A stretch of 64,000 nt of DNA from Trichosphaerium sp. ATCC 40318 (Eukaryota > Discosea > Flabellinia > Trichosidae): positions 62,001-126,000 of the forward strand of contig JALMLS010000423.1 of NCBI GenBank assembly GCA_038496445.1, read 5' to 3'. This document shows, one piece after another, positions 38,011-49,152 of this stretch. The first letter of the stretch is position 1; every line of letters starts with the position of its first letter. The notes under the pieces are model-generated. The model was not told the DNA's origin and ran no database searches. It saw only the letters and a program-made list of their open reading frames with translations. The translations under genes and the position numbers were made by a program.

Positions 38011-39085
38011 TCAGAAATGGTATGATGTATCTTCAAAAGAGTCAAAACTACTCTTACTATCTGCATCACCATTTTTTGTTGTTGGTGACAATGCAATAGG
38101 CTTGAAATCAAAACTATGACATGGAACTGTGCCATTCTTGAACACATGTTTCAATGAGTGCTCCTTGTTCAGCTTCGAAGTACCAGAAAGTACACCATCC
38201 TCGAAATACTCTTCTGAATGAAGTTGTCCTGAACCTAACCATTTTCTTGAGTAACCGTTCTTTTTGCCGCGTTTGTAGTGACACTCTTCCATTTGTTGAC
38301 CGTTTCTAAACCACCTCTTATGACATTCAATGTCATTAATATCATATGTATTATGTCTTGCAAGTGTTCCATTTGAATACCATACCTTACAGTCTTGAAT
38401 AATATCACATTTGTATGTCAATTCAGTCACCAATACGCCTTTTAACCATTCTGTTTGCAATCCTTCTTTTAGACCATTGACGTAAATGGTTTCTGATGAA
38501 AGAGATCCATCATCGCAGTAGCGAACAGTTTTTCCGTGTATTAACCCATTTTTGTAGTAAGACACCTTACGTAGTTTGTTATCTTCAATATGACCATACC
38601 ACTCTACAACCTTGCCATCTAACTTTCCTTCCTTATATTGGCTAGTTTGTGAGGAGAAAACACTATTAGAAAGACCCCTGAAGTGTATCTCAAGCTGTTC
38701 TCCATGTTTAAGGCCATTCTTGTAGTGAGCTTTTAACACCAATAAGTTTTCAGCATCAGAATTCCAAACAATGTATTGTCTCAGCTCTCCTTCCAAAATG
38801 CCATTCGAATAAAACGCTGTTGTACGAATACAGCGAACAGTGCCGGAATAACCGAAATCTGAAAACGTGAATAAGCCATGTTTTTCCAAGTTGCTATTAA
38901 ATCGAGAAGTCACTGCCGTTTGAAAGCATAACAACGGCCATTTCTGTTCAACGTCTTTGTCTAGGTTGTAGATAGCGTAGTGTAACTCGATTGGTAGATC
39001 AAGTAAAGCCAACGAACTACAAAACAACTTAAAACACGTTTTTACGCATGAAATCAAACCTTTTTGACTCTTTCCCAGCCGACAT
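38011..39085 (-). CDS. F-box/MORN-like (YwqK-type) repeat protein, intact copy 2
   Basis: The one uninterrupted member of a three-copy family. An open frame continues upstream of the repeats but has no ATG. The ATG at 39085 (MSAGKESK) enters the frame if a 43-nt intron (gtttgattt...ttttgtag) is removed, giving SSLALLDLPIELHYAIYN, an F-box-like start. The same ATG, donor and acceptor occur in copies 1 and 3. The body is built of MORN-variant repeats: AHYKNGLKHGEQLEI, YKEGKLDGKVVEWYG, YYKNGLIHGKTVRYC, YVNGLKEGLQTEWL, WYSNGTLARHNTYD and YKRGKKNGYSRKW. It ends SFDSFEDTSYHF, stop 38013-38011. Such repeats form an extended beta sheet that may hold an SCF substrate (inference). Copies 1 and 3 keep an extra repeat block that is absent here, so this copy may be shortened by an internal deletion. 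Confidence 0.8.
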
Positions 39086-39257
39086 GTCCTTCTTGGAAAT
39101 AGTAACTTGATTATCACGATGTGTCTACAGCGGTGTTTTCCAAAACCAGGTGTTTACCAACTATCAACTGTTGCGTAGAGGGCAGTTTTTATAAACAAAA
39201 ATAGATAGCTTAACCACTTTAAGACATGTACAAAATGTGATTATTTTCTTCGAAATA
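39086..39257. repeat. Duplicated upstream region, copy 2
   Basis: Counterpart of 25323-25493. It differs by a few substitutions and small T-run indels (ggcagtttttataa against ggcagtttataa). It lies directly upstream of the intact MORN-like gene and presumably contains its promoter. Confidence 0.9.
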
Positions 39258-39987
39258 GTACTTCTCGAACATTGTAAAATAGCTTAACCGTTTTTAAGCT
39301 ATGAGCAAACTGACGTACGATTTGACGTGAAATAATGCCTTTACAACTCTGCAAGCTTGCTGATAGTGTACCCTTATGGAGTACTTTACATAAGCATAGG
39401 AACAGAAGGTCACGTGCATGCTACTAATAGGAGTGGCATTAAAATGTAGGCTTAACGTTGTTACGGTGTCGACTCTCTTAAACGTTTCCGCTAGTGTACT
39501 GCCTTTGCGTGCGTAGGAGACAAGTACGACTACTTGTACTCGTTTTAGGAGCGTTGTTTCCAATGTAAAACATGTGAGGTACACTCAATCCAAGCCACAA
39601 CTTCTACAAAGAGCCTTTGGTCGTTCTAGTGTTTGTCATAACGACATTTGCTGGTGTTCTTGAAGAGTACTCACAATAAATACCAACTGTGTGAGAATGA
39701 AATTTATTATTACAGTTAGTTGCACGCTTGAAAGTTTTGATTGCAGCATTTCAAAGTATGGAAAAATTTCCACTTTTCACATGCAAATCACGTGATTGTC
39801 AAGACTGCGCAAATGTAGTAAATTCACAGCCGGGTATTTGTTGCACTATTACAAATACAGTATTTGAACCCAAAGCATTATCATATACCTAAACAGATAC
39901 TAACCAGGTGGTGTATAAGTGGGTTTTATTTAATCTTAATTCAACAACGCTGTTGTTTAATTGGTTACAAGTTAACCGTGTAACACC
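39258..39987. other. Intergenic region with no supported gene
   Basis: About 730 bp between the MORN-like gene and the first LRR paralogue. A minus-strand frame at 39584-39294 has no domain. Several cacgtg motifs are present (about 39413 and 39790). Confidence 0.35.
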
Positions 39988-40932
39988 TCATTTTGTGTAC
40001 CTAACAAGATGAAAACTATCTAGTGATTTAATAGCATCTGTAACTTGTTTGCAATGGTGCACAGTAATGGTATGAACTCCAGATAACGCTTTGATACCAT
40101 CATCTGTAACATTAGGACAAACCCATAAGTAAATGGTATGAACTCCAGATAGTGCTTCAATACCAACATCTGTAACACCTTGACAATTAAAAAATCTTAT
40201 TGTATTAACACTGGCTAATGTCTTGATGCCATCATCAGTGACATGTTCACAACTGAGCATGTCAATTTGATGAACACCAGATAAAGTTTTGATACCATCA
40301 TCTGTTACATTACGGTTATGCAGTGAAATTGTGTGAACACTAGCGAGCGCTTTGATACCATCATCTGTAACGTTATCACAATCTGTTATTGAAATGGTAT
40401 GAACACCAGATAACGCTTTAATACAATCATCTGTAACACCTGGACAATTGTTTAAGTCGATTGTATGAACGCCAACTAACGCTTTGATACCATCATCCGT
40501 AATGTTATTACAATCCTTTATTGTAATTTCATGAACACCAGCAAGCGCCTTGATGCCATCATCTGTAATTTGTTGACACTCGCTTATATAGATTGTGTGG
40601 ACACCAGCCAAAGCTTTAACACCCTTGTCTGTCACTGTTGCCTTCCATAATGTGATCTTGTGTATTCCAGCAAGTTGTACGAGGTGATCATCAGTAACAT
40701 TCTCACAACTACGAAAGTCAATGCTGTTAACAATGTTGAGCGTTGTAAAATCGACATCAAGCGAGTCATTACTCTTTAGTGTAAGATCTTTTACTCCTTG
40801 TAGGTACTTGAAGTGTTTTTGCTTGATAGAGAATAGAAGAATAACGTTATTCGTCTTTATGAGGTGTGGTTGCTTTTTGAAAAGCTCTTTAAGCTTTTTA
40901 GCCGTTTTAACGATTGATTTCCCTTTGTACAT
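39988..40932 (-). CDS. LRR protein of the 'GVHTI' family lacking its F-box (copy A)
   Basis: Uninterrupted frame; the first in-frame ATG is at 40932 (MYKGKSIVKTAKKLKELF). It shares with copy B (41998-42762) the helical segment KTAKKLKELFKKQPHLI and SIKQKHFKYLQGV, then VNSIDFRSCENVTDDHLVQL and about ten LRRs of roughly 23 residues with consensus VTDDGIKALxGVHTIxLxxC. The last unit is degenerate and ends SFHLVRYTK, TAA at 39990-39988. Copy B has an F-box before the shared segment; here the sequence upstream of 40932 does not encode one, so this copy seems 5'-truncated or uses an unseen exon. It would bind a partner through its LRR solenoid but may not recruit Skp1 (inference). Confidence 0.75.
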   Translation of the reverse strand: MYKGKSIVKTAKKLKELFKKQPHLIKTNNVILLFSIKQKHFKYLQGVKDLTLKSNDSLDVDFTTLNIVNSIDFRSCENVTDDHLVQLAGIHKITLWKATVTDKGVKALAGVHTIYISECQQITDDGIKALAGVHEITIKDCNNITDDGIKALVGVHTIDLNNCPGVTDDCIKALSGVHTISITDCDNVTDDGIKALASVHTISLHNRNVTDDGIKTLSGVHQIDMLSCEHVTDDGIKTLASVNTIRFFNCQGVTDVGIEALSGVHTIYLWVCPNVTDDGIKALSGVHTITVHHCKQVTDAIKSLDSFHLVRYTK

Positions 40933-41997
40933 GTTTGACTTGATGCTGTATTGCGTTATTTGTAATGTGCAACGTAGCAAGGTTACGTTATGTGGTCTTT
41001 ATAAGTATTTCCACTAAAATATTTGGGCGAAATACAGCGGATCTCTGAAGCAACCAAATCTTGAACAAACTGCACTTAAACAAACCGAAAACTGACATTA
41101 CGTATGTACAGTGCCAAAACAGGTCTAGGCATTACCTTATACGCCTACATACTAATAAATTACGCTATTATTGTTACAACTAACGCTACGTATCTCTCCA
41201 CGCGTTTTCATCTTTCACGTGCCCTTCAACGTTTCTGATGGCGACTTACACTCATTTAAACTCGTATAAGAACCTTTGCACGTTTTGTATGTCTAAACCG
41301 CTTTCTTTTCGTTGTATTCTTAGGTAGCTGGTGTTTAAAGCACCCAAAGTCATTTGCGACACTCAGTTGCGCTACCATCGCCCTAGCAGCAATCTTGACC
41401 ATTATATTACGGTTGCCCGCTGTTCGATTTTTACAGAACTCCTAAACCTGCTCGCAATGAGATTCGTAATGCTGCTCCTACCACCTCCCTACGCCTCTGC
41501 TTTCCATCTAATGATATGGAAACCATTTGTTTGATGTCGCTTCTTTGTTTCAGCGGCATACTAAAACCACTGCAATCACGTGATATTTGCATAGATAAAA
41601 GCTGGAACAGGTTTTGATTAATTTGTTAAATGCAAACCCACTCTACGTTCCATATTCCAACTACATTGCTTGCTATGACTGATCTAGAATCTTACGATAG
41701 CACTTTAGAGAAACCATAGATTTCGGATTGATTGATAAAAGAAAAGGAACGTGTTTCTGAAAAGTGCACATATGACAAATACCTCAAATGCACATCAATT
41801 GGTAGAGTATTAACTGAATACTTGCATGAATAAAAGGCGGCTCTGAAAGGGTACTGCATACCAAAGAGAGTAAGTACACTTCTCTTACATAGTATCGTTT
41901 CTTTATTTGTACACCTTCAAAAAAGCCTAATCAAAAACTAGCTGTTGGTATCATAGCTCAACAACTAGAATCATAACGCTAAATTTGCCTTGCTGGT
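40933..41997. other. Intergenic region between LRR copies A and B
   Basis: About 1.06 kb in which no gene could be supported. Frames such as 41331-41534 lack domains and splice context. It has cacgtg motifs at about 41216 and 41578. It may hold decayed sequence left by the tandem duplication of the LRR genes. Confidence 0.35.
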
Positions 41998-42762
41998 TTA
42001 AATCATCAATATGTGCAATGTATGAACACCAGACAGTGCCCTTATACCATCATCTGTAACACGTCCACAAAAGCTCATCGAAATAGTATGAACTCCAGAT
42101 AGCGCTTTGATGCCATCATCTGTTACACTACAGCCACATAATGTAATAGAATGAACGCCAGCTAGCGCTTTAATACCCTCATCTGTCACTTGTTTGCAAT
42201 TGCTTAGCTTAATTTTATGTACACTAGCCAGCGCTTTAATACCATCATCTGTAACTTGTTGACAATTTCGTAAGTCAATTGTGTGGACACCAGACAACGC
42301 TTTAATACCCTTATCTGTCACAGATGCATTCCATAATATGATCTTGTGTATTCCGGCAAGTTGTACGAGGTGATCATCAGTAACATTCTCACAACTACGA
42401 AAGTCAATGCTGTTAACAATGTTGAGGTTTGTAAAATCAACATTGAGCATGTCATTTTTTCTTATTTTTAGATCATAAACTCCTTGCAGATACTTGAAAT
42501 GCTTTTGTTTGATAGAGAATCGAAGAATAATCTTATTCGTGTGTATGAGGTGTGGTTGTTTTTTGAAAAGCTCTTTGAGCTTTTTAGCCGTTTTAAGGAC
42601 AATTGTCCTTCTGCTCACGTATCCCATGTGCTGTGTTGCGATATTTGATATCAATTTCGATGTGTGAACAACTGAGTGCATAGTTAGGAGCGAAACATAC
42701 CGCAGAATATGAACAACGACTTCAATAGGTATTTCATCAAAGAATGCGCTGTTTTCGTTCAT
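41998..42762 (-). CDS. F-box/LRR protein of the 'GVHTI' family (copy B)
   Basis: Single-exon gene from ATG 42762. The N-terminus is a good F-box: FFDEIPIEVVVHILRYVSLL, then VHTSKLISNIA. It continues with KTAKKLKELFKKQPHLI, SIKQKHFKYLQGVYDLKI and VNSIDFRSCENVTDDHLVQL, shared with copy A, followed by about six LRRs (VTDKGIKALSGVHTIDL, VTDDGIKALASVHKIKL, VTDEGIKALAGVHSITL). It ends HTLHILMI, TAA at 42000-41998. Probably an SCF substrate receptor. It has fewer LRRs than copies A and F, which fits copy-number change by unequal exchange. DNA identity with copy A in the shared head is very high, for example at gcaagttgtacgaggtgatc on the plus strand. Confidence 0.85.
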   Translation of the reverse strand: MNENSAFFDEIPIEVVVHILRYVSLLTMHSVVHTSKLISNIATQHMGYVSRRTIVLKTAKKLKELFKKQPHLIHTNKIILRFSIKQKHFKYLQGVYDLKIRKNDMLNVDFTNLNIVNSIDFRSCENVTDDHLVQLAGIHKIILWNASVTDKGIKALSGVHTIDLRNCQQVTDDGIKALASVHKIKLSNCKQVTDEGIKALAGVHSITLCGCSVTDDGIKALSGVHTISMSFCGRVTDDGIRALSGVHTLHILMI

Positions 42763-42949
42763 TCTTTGTTTACTACACCATAGAATATAGTTTGGTAAAG
42801 ATCAATCGTTCAATAGCTCGTGTACACAGTAAGTGCGAATAATATTAACAACTAAGCAATAAACAGCAAAGGCTAAGGCATTCATTGAATAAAACAGATC
42901 TCACAAAAACAAAATTGCCTCGTTTCACCCACCAAATAAAGGACATCAA

Positions 42950-43406
42950 CTTTGTTTATTGCTCAATGTTCCAAGTACATTCTGCAGCAATAGCTCCATC
43001 TGTAGCGCAAGTACACCTGGTGAGGGTAGCTGAACGCCTGATAGTGCCACAATTCCTTTATCTGTGATACTATGACAGTGGATTAAACACCTGAAATTGC
43101 ATGTACACCTCATCCGTAATACGAACAATGAAAGATCTATAGTGTGAACATTTAAAAGTGCTTGATATGCTCATCTGTAACAGTACAATCAAGAGTACGC
43201 CAGAAAGTAATTTGATAGCCTGTCCATAAAAGTCGATTGTACGAACATCTTGAATACATGTCCGTCAATAACATACACCAGCGATAGACGTGGGAGTTTC
43301 CAGCCATTAAGCCACAAGCTTTATGTATAAGGAATAGTCGATAGAAATTTAAAGCTTGGCTCAGTAACAACAAGTAACCTGAGGAACCAGCGCTGCCACA
43401 ATACAT
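42950..43406 (-). pseudogene. Decayed LRR relative (copy C)
   Basis: Minus-strand fragments keep family words in different frames: DCTVTDEHIKHF (about 43190-43155), then HSITDKGIVALSGVQ (about 43065-43020). In-frame stops and frame changes separate them, and no start or F-box is visible. It ends just before the GH44 gene, so its remains overlap the GH44 promoter region. Confidence 0.6.
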
Positions 43407-43420
43407 TTTTAACAGTCTGA

Positions 43421-46400
43421 ATGATACTAAAAGTACATACAGTAGTCCTTTACTTAATACTGGCTTGCGCTAGCGCCCAAATGGCAAACGTTACAATTTA
43501 TAACGGCCAAACAGGTTATTTCTCTTCAAGTGTTATTTCCTCGCTTGCACTAATGCTAGTCATTTCGTAGGCACCCTAGAACGCGATTTTCAGAGTTGGT
43601 CAGGGTCTTCTGTCAATCTAAAAGACACAACGGTTCGTTTTTTTATAAACACACTTGAGCACGTGTTTTTTTGGATTTTGACGTGCTTGGTTTTTAGTTT
43701 GTTAAACAAGGTGGCAAGTATTCGTTGAGTTTTGACCCTCTTGTTACAACACTGACGCTTCATGGTAACTTTGTCGCAGAAATGAAGTATCTCACTGATC
43801 TTACTTTCTGGTACGAAGCACAAAGACCACTCCGTTATATTTATTAACTGTTGTTACTTTGTTGACTCTCCTGTAGGATAAGCGGTGGAAGTCCAGGTGG
43901 ACAAGACCTTAATTTGGAGCTCAACGGAGGCAAAGGTTTGTCTAGTTTCAAAATTACTTTTAACATGATTTTATATCTAGTTGGTAAAGTATTGACCCTG
44001 TCTAACGTTATTGGTAATAAGCTACCTGGAAATACATGGTTGAAAGGTACTTGTAATCGCTCAGTTTTTTGTTTAGAAGAAAAGAAATGTGCTGTTTTAA
44101 GGGCCCTTAAACACAAAGTGTTCAGGACATAAAAGTTAACAATTTGCAGTTTCATTTCCTTTCGCAAAATTTGGAGTTGAAGATGAAAACGCTGTTCTAT
44201 TCTCTCTTTCATTCATGCCCTCTTCTGTACGTATCAAAGTGTTAGTTGTAAATTATAAAAAGTCTATTCGCTTACGAGTGCATAAGGGGAGTGGTAATTC
44301 AAAAGTTTTTTTCAGCGATATTGGTTTCAGCGTAAATCTGCCAAAAGCGCAACCTGTATTTGTTTCAATTGACAGTTCAGTTTCAAAGCCACTATCACCT
44401 TATATCTTTGGCGTAAACCTGGCAACAGAAGCGCAACTAAATAGCGGAGGCTATACCGTGAATAGATGGGGAGGTGAAGTAAACAGTAGGTACGCTAAAG
44501 AGTGAACAACTTTACCAGCAAAATATAATTGTTCCCTTTGTTAAAGGTATGCATGGAAAATTGATGCTGCTAATATGTGTCACGATCGATTCTTTGAGAA
44601 TACACCTCATCGTACCGCTATGCAAAGTGTAGAAGCTTGGCCTACCAATACAACAGCAGATGAGTTTGTTGATAATTCGACAAGGTAAAACTAAAAAACA
44701 CAGGATTCCTTGCTTTTCTTTAATTCTTTTTTATTGTTTGTACTGATAGTGTCAATAGAATGAATAGTGAGGTTATGTTGTTGACACCAACTATTGGTTG
44801 GCGTGCAATAGATCGACAAATAAGGTACCTAAAGACCATAATCTACGCTGTTTTCAATCTCTTCCAAACTCTTAACTTTTTCGAAAACGGCAAAGTATTA
44901 GTGATTGTTCCACTTTGCATAAGAAAATTTGAGTACATAAAAAACTACGTCTTAGCAAGTTTACGGTTGCCTAGGGTTCTTTTTTTTCTGTGTTTCACTT
45001 TTGTATCGCTAACATTCTTTTATTAGATGTGGCTTCTCCGTTAAAAAATATGGACCTCAACAAAAAGTTGATCCAGAACATCCCGATTGTGGTATTGGTA
45101 TTAAACCTGATGGATCATTCGTTACTGGTAATGATCCACATGATACAAGTGTTGAAACCCCTCCTACATATAATATTGAATGGATAAACCATCTTGACAA
45201 ACTTCATGGAAAAGGTGCTGTGAGATGGTTCGCTCTTGATAATGAACCATGTACGTGTTCTTTCTTATTTTATTCTTACACAATGCCTTCAAAAACGTTC
45301 AATTCCTGGCTGTTCCAATTATTATTATTCTTCCCGTCACTGTTGAGTAAACTATGCAAAAACAAACTCGTTCAAAGTATCCTTTGGATTTATCGTTTCT
45401 CATTTTTTTCGACTAGGCATTTGGAGTGGAACTCATAGAGATGTACATCCTGAACCTCTAACATACGATGAGTAAGATAACATCATATCCTTATATTTAT
45501 CTAATCAAAAATCTAGGCTATGGAATAAGACAGTATCATACGGTGGCCTTCTTAAACAAAACTTTCCGAACTCTACAATCTTTGGACCTGTCACAACGTA
45601 CTGCTTTCTTAATTATCTCTCGTACCAATAGTCAATTAATCTTTGTCTAGGGGTTGGTGCAACTATATGTTCTCTCCAACAGACGGTTGTAAGATAGGCA
45701 AAGACCGTCTAGCTCATGGTAACATGTCTCTAACAGAGTGGTAATAATTTTTTGAATTCTACCAGATGAAATTGTTGCTTCTACGCAAAATGATTTGTCT
45801 ACAAGCAAAACCTGATTTTATTTTACTACGCGAGTAGATGGTTTTACATGCTTCTAAGAAAATTGGAGTTGCTGTGCATTTCTATTCTTTGGTAACAGAA
45901 GTTCGTTTTAGGTACATTTATAAGATTGCTGAACATAAAAAATCAACAGGAATGCAGATTGTTGATGTAATAGATATACATACATACCCTTATGTAATCC
46001 CATTTCAGAACGATGATTTGGATCCCGTCACAACATTCCTCAGATTCAGGTACCTGAACAACGTCTAACAACAAATAAGAAAATCAAGAATCACGTGTTC
46101 TTCATCTGTACACGTGTAATCGCTTAAATCTCTTAGCATCTTTAGAATTCTACCAACAACTCATCTTTTTCATTTTTTTTTTTTCATTCATGAAAACACG
46201 CTTGTTCTTGGGTTCTTAATTAAATAATTGCTATTTAGGGGTACCAGACCACTATGGGATCCTAACTTTACAACAGTGACATGGTTTGTTGAAAAGATAT
46301 ATATCCTTGAAAGGATCAATGGATGGATAAAAAAGCATCTACCTAATCTAAGAACATCCATTTCTGAGTTTAGTTACGGTGGAGATGATCTTATAACGGG

Positions 46401-47128
46401 TGCTTTAACAAATGTTGATGCACTTGGTGTATTTGCTGAAATGGGTTTGTATGCATCAACACGTTGGATTGTACCGAAAGTAGGAACTCTGACAGAGCAA
46501 GCATACTTGATTTATTTGAACTACGATAACAAAGGTAACCACGTGTTTAATTTGAGACTTTTCAAACGCTAGATCAAAGTGTATCACTTTGGTTCCTTTG
46601 GTTGAGCATCTTTTTTATTACTTAAACAAGTAATGAAGAAATACATTGAAGTTAAGGATTATCCATGTTCAACGTTAACGTTAACTTCAATTGTTTAAAC
46701 TAGTTTGCTTTTTTGTTTTTGTTTTTTGCTCTCTTACTTGTTGACTTTGCTTACCTGATTTCTACATTAGGGTCTAGTGTCAGTGGTTATAGTATAAAAG
46801 CCAAATCATCACATATTGATGTTGCAAGTGCATACGCTTTTGTTGATAAGAAAAAATCAAAGATGTTTGTTGTAATGGTTAACAAAAAGAAAGATCCTGT
46901 TCCAATAACCATCGATACTTCAGATGTTACAAGCAACGGACAGGTTAGATTGAAAAATTTTGTGACATCAGCGACGAACTTGTTGAGTTGACTTTGGTTT
47001 AGGTTACTTTATTCCGATTCTCTGAGACAATCCGTCTATCAAATGTTGGTTCGTCAAGTGTTCAAGATGGGTCTTTGAAAGTAACATGTCCTGGATGGTC
47101 AGCTACACTTGCTGTAATAGACTTTTGA
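43421..47128 (+). CDS. Secreted glycoside hydrolase family 44 (endoglucanase-type) with N-terminal carbohydrate-binding-like domain
   Basis: Start MILKVHTVVLYLILACASAQ, a signal peptide. The N-terminal region (to about 44340) is a beta-jelly-roll-like module (LSFDPLVTTLTLHG, LTFWISGGSPGGQDLNLEL, VFFSDIGFSV) often found before protist GH44 domains. The catalytic part begins ISPYIFGVN-like (LSPYIFGVNLATEAQL), then NRWGGEVNSRYAWKID, DRFFENTPHR, LLTPTIGWRA, WFALDNEP with the expected acid/base Glu, DVIDIHTYPYV, and LRTSISEFSYGGDD with the expected nucleophile Glu, ending in a small beta domain (SKMFVVMVNKKKDPVPI ... WSATLAVIDF). GH44 enzymes cut beta-1,4-glucans (cellulose, xyloglucan), so digestion of plant or algal walls is likely. 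Introns are many and short. Stop TGA at 47126-47128; AATAAA at 47159-47164 and 47241-47246. Confidence 0.88.
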
Positions 47129-47502
47129 GATGTTTGAATGCTCAGAAGTCCTTATTGAAATAAATGACTTCCTCTCACTTGGAGGGTGTACTTGATCGGA
47201 ATTGACCTGGCAGTAAATTATTGTAAAATTGCCGGTAAGAAATAAAAGAATTTAGCACTTGTTTTCGTTGTACCATTAATTGGGATTCCCAAATATGGTT
47301 TTTCCCTTACAAGTACTTCATACATTAAAACTCTAATACAGTGATAAGCAATCAGTTCCCCCTTCAGCCTATTCAACACACAAAGATATTATTCATTAAT
47401 TGTCGACGCAGAAAATTCAAAGGATTCTGTATGACTTAAGAAAACGGTTAAGCTTTTTGACAACTTTTATTCGAGAAAACTATTCCATGTAAAGACGCCG
47501 CT

Positions 47503-48740
47503 ATGTCTTCGAAAGAGTCAAAAAGGTTTGATTTCATGCGTAAAAACGTGTTTTAAGTTGTTTTGTAGTTCGTTGGCTTTACTTGATCTACCAATTGAGT
47601 TACACCACGCTATCTGTAACACAGATGAAGAGGCGAATGAGAAATGGCCGTTATTATGCTTTCAAATGGCAGTGACTTCTCGATTTAATAACAACTTGGA
47701 AAAACATGGCTTATTCACGTTTAAACATTTCGGTTATTTCGGCACTATTCGCTGTATTCGTACAACAGCGTTTTATTCGAATGGTATTTTGGAAGGAGAG
47801 CTGAGAAAATACGTTGTTTGGAATTCTGATGCTGAAAACTCATTGATGTTAAAAGCTCACTACAAGAATGGCCTTAAACATGGAGAACGACTTGAGATAC
47901 ACTTCAGGGGTCGTGTTATTAGAGTTACAAGCTCGTGCACAAGCCATTTTAAAGAAGGAAAGTTAATGGCAAGGTTGTAGAGTGGTTTGGCAAGATTGAA
48001 GATAACAAACCACGTGAGGTGTCTTACTACAAAAATGGGTTAAAACACGGAAAACGTGTTTGCTACTACGATGATGGATCTCCTTCATCAGAAACCATTT
48101 ACGTCAATGGTCTAAAAGAACGCATGTATAAAGCATGGCATGAGAGTACCGGAAACCTCCAGACAGAAGCGACATACAAACATGATGTTGTTCAAGAGAG
48201 AAAGAAATGGTATTCAAATGGAACACTTGCGACGCATAATACATATGATATTAATGGAGTCATTGAATGTCATAAGAGGTGGTTTAGAAACGGTCAACAA
48301 AAGGAAGAGTGCCACTACAAACTCGGCAAAAAGAACGGTTACTCAAGAAAATGGTTTGGTTCAGGACAACTTCATTCAGAAGAGTATTTTAAGGATGGTG
48401 TACTTTCTGGTACTTCTAAGTATTATCATGAGTCAGGAGAGCTGAAAATTGAAGAAAATTATATCAAGGGAGTACGTAATGGAGATTTCAGGAGCTAGCA
48501 CCAAAATGGATCAATTCTTGAAGAACAGCAGTGCGACAATGGACTGTTAGTGTAACGATAAGCTAGATGAAGTCTCGAGGATTGGATTCATTGAATACAT
48601 AGAGTATTCACGTGCTTAGAGAGACTCTGAATCATGTAGTTTTGATTTCAGGCTACCTGTGTCACCAACAACAAAAACTGATGCAGATAGTAAGAGTTGT
48701 TGAAGTAAATCATTCCATTTCTAATCCAAAAAGAAAATAA
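47503..48740 (+). pseudogene. F-box/MORN-like repeat gene, copy 3 (frameshift and early stop)
   Basis: Third family member, on the opposite strand from the others. The ATG at 47503 (MSSKESK) plus the same 43-nt putative intron (47526-47568) gives SSLALLDLPIELHHAICN. The body matches copies 1 and 2 until about 47965, where one G is missing (agttaatggc against agttagatggc) and the frame ends. Repeats resume in the next frame (YYKNGLKHGKRVCYYDDG to YIKGVRNGDFRS) and end at a TAG at 48496-48498, where copy 1 reads on. Beyond it, 48640-48720 still matches the 3' end of copy 2 (tttgatttca...gatgcagatagtaagag) with a deletion between. It is therefore a broken copy, though recent enough to align over most of its length. 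Confidence 0.82.
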
Positions 48741-48915
48741 ACTGTTTCAACTTTTGTATTACATTCTCAGTCATCGTGCCTTATCTCAGGAAACAAAAGT
48801 ACATATAGTTTTGATGATTCCCAATTTATTTAGAGTATCACTACTCTCCTTGGGATACCATAAACCTTTTACAAGTTACACGTGTTTAGCTGAACAAACT
48901 GTCGGTAACAGCATG

Positions 48916-48992
48916 TGTTGAGTTTGTAAAATCAACATTGAGCATCATTCTTTTTATTTTTAGAGTACACTCCTTGTGGGTACTTGAAATGC
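48916..48992 (-). pseudogene. Short LRR-family fragment (copy D)
   Basis: The plus-strand text ttgtaaaatcaacattgagc and, further on, actccttg.gg.tacttgaaatgc matches 42425-42505 in F-box/LRR copy B. The fragment corresponds to the SIKQKHFKYLQGV region and carries small deletions. It lies just downstream of the broken MORN-like copy 3. Confidence 0.7.
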
Positions 48993-49152
48993 ATAATACT
49001 ACCTATTTTAGTAATATAATGCAACTGGGGACTTGGGTTGAAATATATATCTTCACAAGAAACAAAAGACGTGCATACAACAAATGTTTCACATAAAAAT
49101 AATTCTATTCTTTTTTTTTTACACTACTGAAACAATTCTTTCTCGTTCGCTG

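Noticed and set aside
38011-39117. 368-codon frame beginning at 39117 as the full MORN-like protein
   Set aside because: It would start with GTG, and no ATG is in frame. The spliced ATG model is conserved in three copies.
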